Assembly: GCA_019637175.1 (NCBI GenBank)
Contig: JAHBWD010000012.1
Span: forward strand, 62,001 to 126,000
Reading direction: 5' to 3'
Source of the DNA: Labilithrix sp.
GTDB lineage: Bacteria; Myxococcota_A; Polyangia; Polyangiales; Polyangiaceae
Length of the DNA: 64,000 nt
Numbering within the stretch: the stretch's first letter is position 1; every line of letters starts with the position of its first letter. A program made the position numbers and the translations under genes. The notes beneath the pieces were generated by a model. The model worked only from the letters and a program-made list of their open reading frames with translations, searched no databases and was not told the origin of the DNA. This document shows, in pieces, positions 16,415-24,348 of the stretch.

Positions 16415-17728
16415 ATGAACCTCTGCTACGCAGCGGCCTTCGCCGCCGCGGTCTCGGTCGGCTGCGCTCGACCCGGTGTCTCCCCTGCTCCCGTCGTCGG
16501 CGATCGTTCGGTGGTCGAGCCGCCGGGCGTCGCTGCGCGCGCGCAGTTCGACGCCGCCCTCACGACGTTCGTTCGCCACGACGAGGCGAACGACTGGACG
16601 GAGGCGGCGTGCGCGTCGGTGGCTTCGATGTTCGAGGCCGCTGCGGCGGCCCAGAAGGGCCCCTTCCCTCAGGCCACGTACAACGCGGGCCTCGCGCATC
16701 AGCGTTGCCACGCAGAGGCGCGCGCGAAGGCGCTCTTCGAGCGCGCCGCGAACGACGACCCGACGTTCCACGCCGCGCAGGCGAAGCTCGCCCTCTATCG
16801 ACACAAGGGCGGCGCCGACGTCGATCGAGCGATCGCCGCGCTCCAGAAGTCGGTCGAGGACGGTCAGTTCAAGAACGTCGCGGCGCTGGTCGATCTGGCG
16901 ACGATGCAGATGGATCGCGGCGGCGCCCACGCCGCCCCGGGCTGCAAAGACGACTTCGAGTGCGCGCGCCTGAACCTCCAACGCGCGCTCGCGATCGAAG
17001 ACGCGTACATGCCGGCGCTGAACCAGCTCGCGCTCTACTACTTCCAGCTCGCGCGCCGGCGCGCGGGCGCGCACGAGCGCGGCGGCGTCCAGCAGCTCGA
17101 GCTCGCGGCGCTCGTCTGTTCGCAAGCCATCCGGAAGAACGCGCGCTACGCGCCGATCCACAACACGGCCGGACTGATCCAGTACGAGCTCGGTCACGTG
17201 AACCGCGCGGTCGAAGCGTTCGCGACCGCGATGAAGCTCGATCCGGAGTCGTTCGAAGCGCACATGAATTACGCGGCGGTCAACCTCTCGTTCCGCGGCT
17301 TCGAGCCGGCAGAGCAGGCGTACAGGAAGGCGATCGCGCTGCGCCCGAACGACTACGACGCGCACCTCGGCTTGGCGCTCTCGCTTCGCGGACCGATCAC
17401 CGGCGCCGAGCCGGACTGCGACCGCCGCGTCGCCGCCGTCCAGCGTGAGCTCGACGCCGCGAAGCGGATCGACGAAGGCCGTCCCGACGCCTGGTTCAAC
17501 GAAGGGATCCTGCGGCACGAGCTCGAGGCCCGACCGGGGTCGGGCTCGGACGCGCAGACGATCGCGACGCTGGAGAAGGCGGAGGCCTCGTTCAACCGCT
17601 TCATCGACAAGGCGCGAGGCAAGGCCGCTTACGACGGCGCGGTCGCGCGCGCGCGCGAGCGCCTGGAGGACATCGACACCGCGAAGGGCTTCCTCCGCAG
17701 CCAACCGAGCGCCCAGCGCGGTCGTTGA
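16415..17728 (+). CDS. TPR lipoprotein, possibly related to gliding-motility TPR proteins
   Basis: A 437-residue product. The signal MNLCYAAAFAAAVSVGC gives Cys17. TPR-like helices follow from about residue 80: FPQATYNAGLAHQRCHAEAR, FHAAQAKLALYRHKGG, then a clear series at 230-340 (APIHNTAGLIQYELGHVNRA, SFEAHMNYAAVNLSFRGF, DYDAHLGLALSLRGP). Length and architecture remind me of the periplasmic TPR lipoproteins of the Myxococcus adventurous-motility system (AglT-like), but no other motility genes are adjacent, so this is only a possibility. Its stop is 9 bases from the convergent gene ending at 17737. Confidence 0.85.
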   Translation: MNLCYAAAFAAAVSVGCARPGVSPAPVVGDRSVVEPPGVAARAQFDAALTTFVRHDEANDWTEAACASVASMFEAAAAAQKGPFPQATYNAGLAHQRCHAEARAKALFERAANDDPTFHAAQAKLALYRHKGGADVDRAIAALQKSVEDGQFKNVAALVDLATMQMDRGGAHAAPGCKDDFECARLNLQRALAIEDAYMPALNQLALYYFQLARRRAGAHERGGVQQLELAALVCSQAIRKNARYAPIHNTAGLIQYELGHVNRAVEAFATAMKLDPESFEAHMNYAAVNLSFRGFEPAEQAYRKAIALRPNDYDAHLGLALSLRGPITGAEPDCDRRVAAVQRELDAAKRIDEGRPDAWFNEGILRHELEARPGSGSDAQTIATLEKAEASFNRFIDKARGKAAYDGAVARARERLEDIDTAKGFLRSQPSAQRGR

Positions 17729-17736
17729 AGCTCGGA

Positions 17737-18363
17737 TCAGTTCTCGAAGACGGTGACGCGCCAGTTCGCGCGGCGACCGGTCTCCGATCGGATCTCGATG
17801 AAGTACGGCTTGTCGCGAACGAACGGGACGGCCGGCGACGTGGTCTTCGTGATCGTCGTCGTGGGCTTGCCCTCGACGTCGACCTTCAGGATCACGTCGC
17901 CCTGGAACTGGATGAAGAACGACGTCGTGGCCGGCTTCAGCGTGAACGTGAGAAAGTCGACCTCCGCGGCCGCGTCGCCGGCGCCGCCGTCGCCGTCGCT
18001 CGTCGCCGTCATGAGGATCGCGCCGCAGCGCGTGGGATCGACGACGTTGGCCGCGTCGCGATCGTCGTTGGGCTCCTCCTCGAGCACGCCGCCGACGACG
18101 CAAGGAATGCCGCCCTCGTAGAGATCGCCGCCGTCGAGGATCGTCGGCGCGCCCGCGTCGTACACGGGCCCGGTGTCGGGCTTGCCGGTGTCGGGCGTGC
18201 CGGTGTCGGGTCTGAAGTTGTCGACGGTGCTCGTCTCGGGTCCGGAGTCGACCGGCTCGATGACGTCCTGCGGATCGGAGCCGCCGCACGCCGCGAGCCA
18301 AGCTCCCACCGCGGTGCTCGCCGCGAGGCCAAGTCCCAACCGAATCCGGAACGGCTTCCGCAT
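17737..18363 (-). CDS. Hypothetical lipoprotein with C-terminal pre-peptidase-like domain
   Basis: A 208-residue product from ATG 18363, preceded by a strong AGGAGG. The signal MRKPFRIRLGLGLAASTAVG..AAC gives a lipid Cys near residue 26. A short Asp/Thr/Pro repeat linker follows (RPDTGTPDTGKPDTGP). The folded part starts with EEEPNDDRDAANVVDP and continues as strands (VDFLTFTLKPATTSFFIQFQ, VILKVDVEGKPTTTIT, YFIEIRSETGR). The EPNDdrDAAN opening followed by a beta-sandwich is typical of bacterial pre-peptidase C-terminal (PPC) domains, here on its own. It probably binds or stabilises something at the cell surface. Confidence 0.85.
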   Translation of the reverse strand: MRKPFRIRLGLGLAASTAVGAWLAACGGSDPQDVIEPVDSGPETSTVDNFRPDTGTPDTGKPDTGPVYDAGAPTILDGGDLYEGGIPCVVGGVLEEEPNDDRDAANVVDPTRCGAILMTATSDGDGGAGDAAAEVDFLTFTLKPATTSFFIQFQGDVILKVDVEGKPTTTITKTTSPAVPFVRDKPYFIEIRSETGRRANWRVTVFEN

Positions 18364-18421
18364 GATGTCCTCCTGCCGCCATTGGAGCACGGAGGGTGCC
18401 AACCGTCACACTCGGTTCGAC

Positions 18422-18967
18422 TCAAACCTGCGCGAACAGCTCGTCGAGATCTGCGTCCGTGAGCGACCGCGTGTTCGCTCGAAGCCCTTCCGTCAGGGCT
18501 GCGTGCGTCCCACCCTGGGCCTCGATGTACCCAGCCGCACAGGCAGGGTGAAGATATCCAGCGCCCTTGGTGACCGTCATGCCCCGCTCGATGTCGCGCT
18601 CGAACGCGACCCGCAGCGCGGCCTTGGCGATCTTCTCCCCGCACGCCTGGCACGTCGCGCGGCCGGTCGGCGCGCGATCGGCGTAGGGAAAGGGCGGCGG
18701 CTTGTTCGCCTCCGCCTCGGCCATGAGCTTGTCGAGCTCGGCGCGATCGGGGACGTCGCCTTCGAACGTCGCGAGCGCGCCCGCGAGCTCCGCCGAGTGT
18801 TTCGTCGCGGCGCACTTCATGTGATGCCAGCGGAACGACGTATCGCCGGGCTCGCCGAACTGGTTCGGCACCTCTTCGCCGAACCGCAGCTCGCCCTTGG
18901 GGATCGCCTGACGACACGTACGGCACGTGGCCCTGCCCGACTTCGCGATCTCGATCATGTGCGCCAT
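18422..18967 (-). CDS. Protein with two PARP-type zinc fingers
   Basis: A 181-residue cytoplasmic protein from ATG 18967. Two copies of a PARP-type zinc finger are evident. Finger 1: IEIAKSGRATCRTCRQ with Cys15 and Cys18, then KGELRFGEE and FRWHHMKCAA with His49 and Cys52. Finger 2: GRATCQACGEKI with Cys106 and Cys109, then YLHPACAAGY with His140 and Cys143. The C-x2-C ... H-x2-C ligand set and the KGxLR motif match the fingers of eukaryotic PARP1 and DNA ligase III that recognise DNA ends and nicks. No ADP-ribosyltransferase or ligase domain is present. A role as a DNA-break-binding protein is inferred. Confidence 0.9.
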   Translation of the reverse strand: MAHMIEIAKSGRATCRTCRQAIPKGELRFGEEVPNQFGEPGDTSFRWHHMKCAATKHSAELAGALATFEGDVPDRAELDKLMAEAEANKPPPFPYADRAPTGRATCQACGEKIAKAALRVAFERDIERGMTVTKGAGYLHPACAAGYIEAQGGTHAALTEGLRANTRSLTDADLDELFAQV

Positions 18968-18989
18968 GGTGACGTCGCCTTATAACCCG

Positions 18990-19715
18990 TCAGGGCAACC
19001 TCTCGGGAGCGGGAACTGCCATCCCCTCGCGGACCTCCGAGACGACGGCGCTCGAGAGCGCCGCGTCGGCTTGCTCGCACGCCTTCGAGACCTCGCCGCT
19101 CATCGCTCCCTTGCACTCTCGGCCGCGGCGTTGATACGCGGCGAGGATCTTCTCACTCCCGAGGAGCGCGCTCTTGGTGCGCTCGGCGTAGAAGCGCCAC
19201 GGAAGGGGCGCGTGCCTCGGCGAGGCAGGCTTCTTCGCGGTGACCTCGGCGTCGTCGAGCGTGTAGCAGTTTCCATCCCACCGCATCACGAGGTAGCCCG
19301 CGCCTCCCGAGCCGACGACGACGCCGCTCGACGACGGCGCCCGCCGCTCGAGGAGCAGCATCTCTTCGTCGAGGCGCAGGCGCGCGCGCGCGCTCGCGCC
19401 GCCGTCGGCGTTCCATCCGTCGACGTCGCCCTTCATGTACATCCGCGTGAAGGGCGTGCTCTTCGCCATGAGCGCGAGCGCGACGTCCGGGAACGATCCG
19501 TTGCAGAGCCGCTTCACGAAGGCGCGATCGGGGACGCACACGGGAGCGTCGGGCCGCGCGCAGCTCGTCGGGAGCGTCGTGGGCTCGGCCGCGGCGACCG
19601 GCGGCGGGGCCGTCGCCGGCGGCGCCGTCGGCTCCGTCGCCGGCGCGGCGGGGGCCGTGACGGGCGCGCACGCCAGCCATCCGCAGGTCATGAGCACGGT
19701 GAACGAACGACGCAC
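18990..19715 (-). CDS. Hypothetical lipoprotein
   Basis: A 241-residue product. The signal MRRSFTVLMTCGWLAC gives Cys16 (a second Cys lies at 11). A Pro/Ala/Thr linker follows to about residue 50. The folded part includes CARPDAPVCVPDRAFVKRLC with paired cysteines, FPDVALALMAKSTPFTRMYM, DEEMLLLERRAP and YLVMRWDGNCYTLD, then a helical C-terminus with two more cysteines (RECKGAM, SKACEQA). I do not recognise the family, though the SFPDVALALMxKSTPFTRxY motif looks conserved. It lies 22 bases from the PARP-finger gene on the same strand, and its start faces the histidine kinase at 19755. Confidence 0.82.
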   Translation of the reverse strand: MRRSFTVLMTCGWLACAPVTAPAAPATEPTAPPATAPPPVAAAEPTTLPTSCARPDAPVCVPDRAFVKRLCNGSFPDVALALMAKSTPFTRMYMKGDVDGWNADGGASARARLRLDEEMLLLERRAPSSSGVVVGSGGAGYLVMRWDGNCYTLDDAEVTAKKPASPRHAPLPWRFYAERTKSALLGSEKILAAYQRRGRECKGAMSGEVSKACEQADAALSSAVVSEVREGMAVPAPERLP

Positions 19716-19754
19716 GCGCGAAGGATACGTCAGCTACGCTCGGAGCGAGCGACG

Positions 19755-21236
19755 ATGATGGCTGCGCCCCACATCCCGGGCTTGCTCCAGGCGCTCCTCG
19801 ACGCCATCGAGAGCGCCACGCTCGGGTGCACGGTGCTCATCGAACGCGAGGAAGCGCGCCTCGAACGCGTCTACGTGAACGAGGAGTTCGCGCGCGTCGT
19901 CGGCGTCGATCTCGACGCGGCGCGCACGATGCCGCCGATGGCCATGTTCTCCGCCGAGGAGCGTGACCGGCTCACCGCGATCCGCGCGTCGTTCAGCGGC
20001 GTCGACGGCCCGCGCTTCCTCGAGACCACGGTCGTCCGCCCCGACGGCACGTCGATCCCCGTCGAGCTCGCCATGGGATACACCGCGCTCGACGGGTCGC
20101 GCGCCGTCTTCATCTTCGTGCGCGACGTCAGCGCGAAGGCCGCGATGGCGGCCGCGCTGCGCGAGTCGGAAGAGCGATTTCGCCGCGTCGCCGAGTCGTC
20201 GCCCGACTCGATCACCGTCTACGCGCAGGGCAAGTACATCTACGCGAACCCCGTCGCCCTGAAGCACCTCGGCGTCGGGCCCGACGAGGATCTCTCGACG
20301 GTCGATCCGTGGGCTCGCGTTCCCCCTGAGCGTCGTGACGAGGTGGCCGCGTACACGCAGCGCCTCCGGATCGGAGAGGTCTCGCCGCCGCTGAACCATC
20401 GCTTGCGCGGCCCCGACGGCCACGACCAGTTCCTCGAGTCGTCGCTCTCGTTGACGTCGCTGGGCGGCGCGCCCGCGATCGTCTCGTACACCCGCGACAT
20501 CACGGAGCGCGTCAGGCTCCAGGCCGAGCTCATGAAGCAGGATCGCCTGGCGAGCCTCGGCGTCCTCGCGGCCGGCGTGGCGCACGAGCTGTCGAACCCG
20601 CTCACCTCGCTCGGCATCGAGGCGCGGAAGCTCCGCGAAGCCTCGGAGAAGGATCTCCAGCTCTCGACCGAGGCGAAGGCGTCGCTCGCGCAGATCGACG
20701 AAGCGGCGCGGCGGATGAAGTCCATCATCGCCGACCTCCTCTTCATGGCCCGCCCGGCGGAGAAGCCGCAGACGCACGTCGACGTCGCGCAGATCATCGT
20801 GTCGACGATCGCCCTGATGCGCGCGGGCACGCCGAGCTGTCCGCCGGTGCACGCCCACCTCGGCGATCTCGTGCCCGTCCAGGGCTACGCGTCGAAGCTC
20901 GGCCAGGTCGTCTTCAACGTGCTCCGCAACGCCGTGCAAGCGGTCGAAGGCAAGGGCGGCGGCGACGTCCACGTCCACGCGAGCGTCGTGGGAGACGAGA
21001 TCGTGATCGTCGTCGAAGACGACGGCGTCGGCATCCCCGCCGAGACGCTGCCCCACGTGACGCAGCCGTTCTTCACCACCAAGGCCGACGGAACCGGCCT
21101 CGGCCTGTGGATCAGCCAGACGTTGATGGCGCATCACGGCGGCACGCTCGATCTGAAGAGCGACGAAGGCGCGGGAACGAAGGTCACCCTGCGGCTCCCG
21201 ACCCGTCAGGCTCAGGAGCGGCTCGCGCGATCGTAG
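19755..21236 (+). CDS. PAS-domain sensor histidine kinase
   Basis: A 493-residue soluble kinase from ATG 19755 (a second ATG follows immediately). Two PAS domains: about 12-125, ending with a VFIFVRDVSAK strand, and about 138-252, starting EERFRRVAESSPDSITV and ending IVSYTRDITER. The HisKA dimerisation domain has the H-box GVAHELSNPLTS with phosphoacceptor His278. The ATPase domain shows the N-box VVFNVLRNAVQA, G1 DDGVGIP, the F-box FFTTKADGTGLGLW, and a final G-box DEGAGTKVTLRLP. No membrane segment is present, so it senses a cytoplasmic signal or partner. No response regulator is adjacent, so it is an orphan kinase. Its 3' end overlaps the convergent gene by 25 bases. Confidence 0.95.
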   Translation: MMAAPHIPGLLQALLDAIESATLGCTVLIEREEARLERVYVNEEFARVVGVDLDAARTMPPMAMFSAEERDRLTAIRASFSGVDGPRFLETTVVRPDGTSIPVELAMGYTALDGSRAVFIFVRDVSAKAAMAAALRESEERFRRVAESSPDSITVYAQGKYIYANPVALKHLGVGPDEDLSTVDPWARVPPERRDEVAAYTQRLRIGEVSPPLNHRLRGPDGHDQFLESSLSLTSLGGAPAIVSYTRDITERVRLQAELMKQDRLASLGVLAAGVAHELSNPLTSLGIEARKLREASEKDLQLSTEAKASLAQIDEAARRMKSIIADLLFMARPAEKPQTHVDVAQIIVSTIALMRAGTPSCPPVHAHLGDLVPVQGYASKLGQVVFNVLRNAVQAVEGKGGGDVHVHASVVGDEIVIVVEDDGVGIPAETLPHVTQPFFTTKADGTGLGLWISQTLMAHHGGTLDLKSDEGAGTKVTLRLPTRQAQERLARS

Positions 21237-22444
21237 GCCGAGACGATCGCGGCGTCGGCATCGCCTTCCGCCGCGGCCTCCATCGCCGCGCGCAGATCGT
21301 GCCCCGCGGTGCGCTCGGCGAGGACCCGCAGCCGCGGCGAGACCTCCTCGGCCCCGCGCTCCGCCGCGCGCTCCCGGAGGACGATCATCGCTCCGACGCG
21401 CGCCGTCGGCTCGGAGCCGGCCGCCTCGACGACGCGCCAGAGCGCTTCGTCGGGCACCCTCGCCGTCCGATAGCCGTCGTCGCCCGCGCCGATCGCGCGC
21501 AGGTGCTCGACCCAGGCGTCGGCGGCTCGCGTACCGCGCGCGAGCAAGGCCTCGACCGGCTCGCGCTCGCGCGGCCCCTCGAGCCGGACGCGCGCCTGCC
21601 GCAGGCGCGCGACGAAGGATGCACTCTGCACCGATCCGACGTCTGCGTCGGGACCGAAGCGCAAGAGGACGCTCTCGTCGCCGAGCACGAGCGTGACCTC
21701 GTTCTTCACGCTGCGCGCTTCGATGATCGAGGCGAGGGAGATCGTACGAAGCTTGCCGTGGAAACGCACGACGAGCCCGTCGGCGCCGAGGACGACGTCG
21801 GCGTGGAGGCGCGCCCGCGGAACGACGAGCGCGTAGACGAGCAGGAGCGGCGCCATCGCGAGCAAGACGAGCTCTTCGCGGCGCGCGACGAGCAAGACGC
21901 CGCCCACGATGGCGAGCGCGCCTGCGATCACGAGCCCGCGCGCGAGGAGCCTTCGCCCCGGGCTCCGCAACGGGCCTTCTTCGACGGAGAAGGTCGCGAC
22001 GTGCGCGTCGTACGCGAGCTCGAGCGCGTCGAGCAGCGCGCGCACGCCTTCGTCGTCCGCGATCTCGATGTCGACGCCGTCTCTCGCGCGCTGCGCCGAC
22101 ACCCTGACGATGCGCGCGCCGCCGGGCTGGGGCTCGACGGCGACGTTGCGAATCTGCTCGCGCGCGAGGATGCGCTTGCCCCGGAAGACGATGCCTTCGC
22201 GATCGGCCTTGAGCGCGCCTCGCTGCTCGCCGGTCAGGATCCCTTCGGGCGCGATCGCGGGCAGGAAGAAGAAGACGATGGCCTCGACGCCGACGAGCAG
22301 CGCGACGAGAGGCTGGAGCGCGCCGTTGCCCGTCACCTCGCAGAGCACCGCGAGCACGAGCGGCACGACGATCCCGAGCACGAGCGCGAGCCCGCGCCGT
22401 GAACGGCCGCGCACGAGGACGTCGCTGTGGCCGAAGCGGGGCAT
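21212..22444 (-). CDS. Membrane protein with PH-like domains, function unknown
   Basis: A 410-residue product from ATG 22444, with AAGAGG upstream. Hydrophobic pairs lie at about 20-65 (LALVLGIVVPLVLAVLCEV and ALLVGVEAIVFFFLPAIA) and at about 165-205 (GLVIAGALAIVGGVLLVA and LVLLAMAPLLLVYALVVP). Between and after them are strand-rich stretches (ADREGIVFRGKRILAREQIRN and VLGADGLVVRFHGKLRTIS) of the kind seen in bacterial PH domains. The C-terminal 130 residues are helical, with ARVGAMIVLRERA and LRAAMEAAAEGDAD. No enzyme motif is seen. It is divergent from the zinc-ribbon protein at 22494. Confidence 0.8.
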   Translation of the reverse strand: MPRFGHSDVLVRGRSRRGLALVLGIVVPLVLAVLCEVTGNGALQPLVALLVGVEAIVFFFLPAIAPEGILTGEQRGALKADREGIVFRGKRILAREQIRNVAVEPQPGGARIVRVSAQRARDGVDIEIADDEGVRALLDALELAYDAHVATFSVEEGPLRSPGRRLLARGLVIAGALAIVGGVLLVARREELVLLAMAPLLLVYALVVPRARLHADVVLGADGLVVRFHGKLRTISLASIIEARSVKNEVTLVLGDESVLLRFGPDADVGSVQSASFVARLRQARVRLEGPREREPVEALLARGTRAADAWVEHLRAIGAGDDGYRTARVPDEALWRVVEAAGSEPTARVGAMIVLRERAAERGAEEVSPRLRVLAERTAGHDLRAAMEAAAEGDADAAIVSAYDRASRS

Positions 22445-22493
22445 CCCGTCGACCTCTTGCACTCGGCTGGCGATCGCGTCAACGTGGGCGTCG

Positions 22494-22967
22494 ATGGAGC
22501 CCACCCCGTTCGCCGACGACGACGCAGGTGGCCGCATCCGCTTCGGGCGCAGGAGGCGCAAGGGCCTGCCGGTGCTGCGTCTTCGGGCGACGAAGACGAA
22601 GAGCACCATCTTCTTCGCGACCTTCGCGGGCTTGGCCGTCGTCGCGGGGCTCCACGACCGGCTGGGTCATCCCTTCGCCTTCATCGCGGTCGTCGGCCTC
22701 TTCGCGGTCGTCGGCGCGATCGTCGGCAGCAAGCGCCGCGCCGACACCTGCGTGCAGTGCGAGTCAGCGCTGGCGGTCGAGATCGATCGCTGCGTTCGAT
22801 GCGACGCGCCGATCGGAGGGGAGATCACGCGCCTCCGCGACCGCGCCGCGGCCGAGGAGAAGATGCGCCAAGAGCGCGTGGCCGCGCGCAAGCTGGCCGA
22901 GGCCGAGCGGCGACTCGCGAACGACGACGACGACGACGACGACGACGATCCACCCAGCTCGACGTGA
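22494..22967 (+). CDS. Membrane protein with double CxxC zinc ribbon and poly-Asp tail
   Basis: A 157-residue product from ATG 22494; no strong ribosome site is seen. A basic stretch (GRRRRKGLPVLRLRATKTK) precedes two hydrophobic segments at about 38-75 (STIFFATFAGLAVVAGL and PFAFIAVVGLFAVVGAIVG). Then CVQCESALAVEIDRCVRCDAP gives two CxxC knuckles, a likely structural zinc ribbon. A charged helix follows (RDRAAAEEKMRQERVAARKL), probably a coiled coil. The tail is nine aspartates encoded by a GAC triplet run. The function is unknown. Confidence 0.75.
   Translation: MEPTPFADDDAGGRIRFGRRRRKGLPVLRLRATKTKSTIFFATFAGLAVVAGLHDRLGHPFAFIAVVGLFAVVGAIVGSKRRADTCVQCESALAVEIDRCVRCDAPIGGEITRLRDRAAAEEKMRQERVAARKLAEAERRLANDDDDDDDDDPPSST
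22923..22949 (+). repeat. GAC trinucleotide run (poly-aspartate)
   Basis: Eight GAC codons and one GAT in a row near the end of the zinc-ribbon gene. Triplet runs of this length are prone to slip in whole codons, so the tail length may vary between strains. Confidence 0.8.
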
Positions 22968-23088
22968 TTTGGGGGTGATCCAGGTTCACGCTGAGACGCC
23001 CGGAGTACACCTCCGGCACCGCGATCGCGCGGAGCCGCCGGAAAATCGACGCGTCGCTGCCGGCACGGAGGATGCTTCGGACGTCGGC

Positions 23089-24255
23089 ATGCGCGCATCG
23101 CTCGCTGGCGCGCCCGGAGGCGCCTTCGTCTCCAAGGGCAAACGACCCCTCCCCCCTCGCTACCCCACCGCGTCGTCGACCGGGTCGCCCGAAGATTACG
23201 CCGTGACGACGCCGTCGCCGGCGCCTCGTCGCGATCGCGACTCGGGCACGACCAAGAGCGCGCGCGTCGTCGGTGACTATACGATCGGGCGCCTCATCGC
23301 CCGCGGCGGCATGTCCTCGATCTTCGAGGTCGGTCACGCCGAGGCCGGCGGACGGCTCGCCCTCAAGGTGATGACCGATCTCCGCCTCGCCGACGACCGG
23401 GTCTTCGACGAGATCCACGCTCACGCCGCGACCATCGCCGGGCTCCGCAGCCCGCACGTCGTGGCGACCTACGACGCCGGGCGCCTCGACACCGGCGAGC
23501 CCTACGTCGTGATGGAGCTGCTCGCCGGGGAAGACCTCGCCACCCGGCTTCGCACGAGCGGGCCGCTCTCGATCGCCGAAGCGGTGCGCTACGCGAAGCA
23601 CGCCTGCCGCGGGCTCGCGGCGGCCCACGCCGCCGGCGTCGTCCACCAAGATCTCAAGCCGAGCAACCTCGTGATCGTCCGCGATCGCCGCGACGTGCCG
23701 TACGCGAAGATCATCGACTTCGCTCCCGTGCTCCCCCACCCCGCCGATCCGGACGACTGGCTCTTCACCGGCTCGCCCGGATACGCCGCGCCGGAGCAGC
23801 TCGATCCGCGATCGAACATCGACGCACGCGCCGACGTCTGGGCGATCGGCGCGACGCTGTACGAGCTCGTCACCGGGCGACGCGCGTTCTCGGCGACGAC
23901 GCTCGCCGACGCCGCCAAGAGCGTCCGCGAAGAGACGCCTCCGCCGATGACCGACGGTCGAGGCGTCGTGCCTGTCGCGCTAGAAGCGATCGTTCGGCGC
24001 TGCTTGGCGAAGGATCGCGAGCAGCGCTACGCGAACATCGAGGAGGTCGGCGCGGCGCTCGCGGCCTTCGAAGCGGAGCTCGGCAAGGCGATCGAGAGCG
24101 GTCCGTCACTCACGGTGACCGGCACGCGCAGGGCCCCGCGCCTCCGCACCCTGGCGCTCGTGGCGCTCGGGCCCGCGTGCGGGATCGTCACGATGATGCT
24201 CGTGCGCTACGCCGATCTCGGCTCGCTCGTCTCGTCGGTGCTCGACGCTCGCTGA
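23089..24255 (+). CDS. Ser/Thr protein kinase with altered HRD and DFG motifs
   Basis: A 388-residue Hanks-type kinase from ATG 23089. A disordered, Pro/Ser-rich N-terminus (1-60) precedes the kinase domain. The Gly loop reads IARGGMSSIFEV (70-81), the ATP lysine is Lys93 in LALKVM, and the catalytic loop is VVHQDLKPSNL (186-188 HQD instead of HRD, Asp188 kept). The metal-binding motif is IIDFAPVL, with DFG replaced by DFA (Asp210 kept). The activation segment ends GSPGYAAPEQLDP. A single membrane span lies near 353-373 (TLALVALGPACGIVTMMLV) with a very short tail outside. Since both catalytic aspartates remain, activity is possible. It sits just upstream of the alpha-2-macroglobulin gene. 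Confidence 0.9.
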   Translation: MRASLAGAPGGAFVSKGKRPLPPRYPTASSTGSPEDYAVTTPSPAPRRDRDSGTTKSARVVGDYTIGRLIARGGMSSIFEVGHAEAGGRLALKVMTDLRLADDRVFDEIHAHAATIAGLRSPHVVATYDAGRLDTGEPYVVMELLAGEDLATRLRTSGPLSIAEAVRYAKHACRGLAAAHAAGVVHQDLKPSNLVIVRDRRDVPYAKIIDFAPVLPHPADPDDWLFTGSPGYAAPEQLDPRSNIDARADVWAIGATLYELVTGRRAFSATTLADAAKSVREETPPPMTDGRGVVPVALEAIVRRCLAKDREQRYANIEEVGAALAAFEAELGKAIESGPSLTVTGTRRAPRLRTLALVALGPACGIVTMMLVRYADLGSLVSSVLDAR

Positions 24256-24348
24256 TGTAGGATGCCCCAAGGCGACGCCGCGCGAGGCAGGCGCGGATCG
24301 CTCGGCGAAACCTTTTGCCGGGCGCGTTGTCTCGACTCGAGGCCCGTC

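Noticed and set aside
21212..21236. 25-base overlap between the histidine kinase and the convergent gene as a sign of a mis-called end
   Set aside because: Both ends are supported: the kinase has its final G-box just before, and the minus-strand gene keeps a coherent helical end. Short 3' overlaps are normal.
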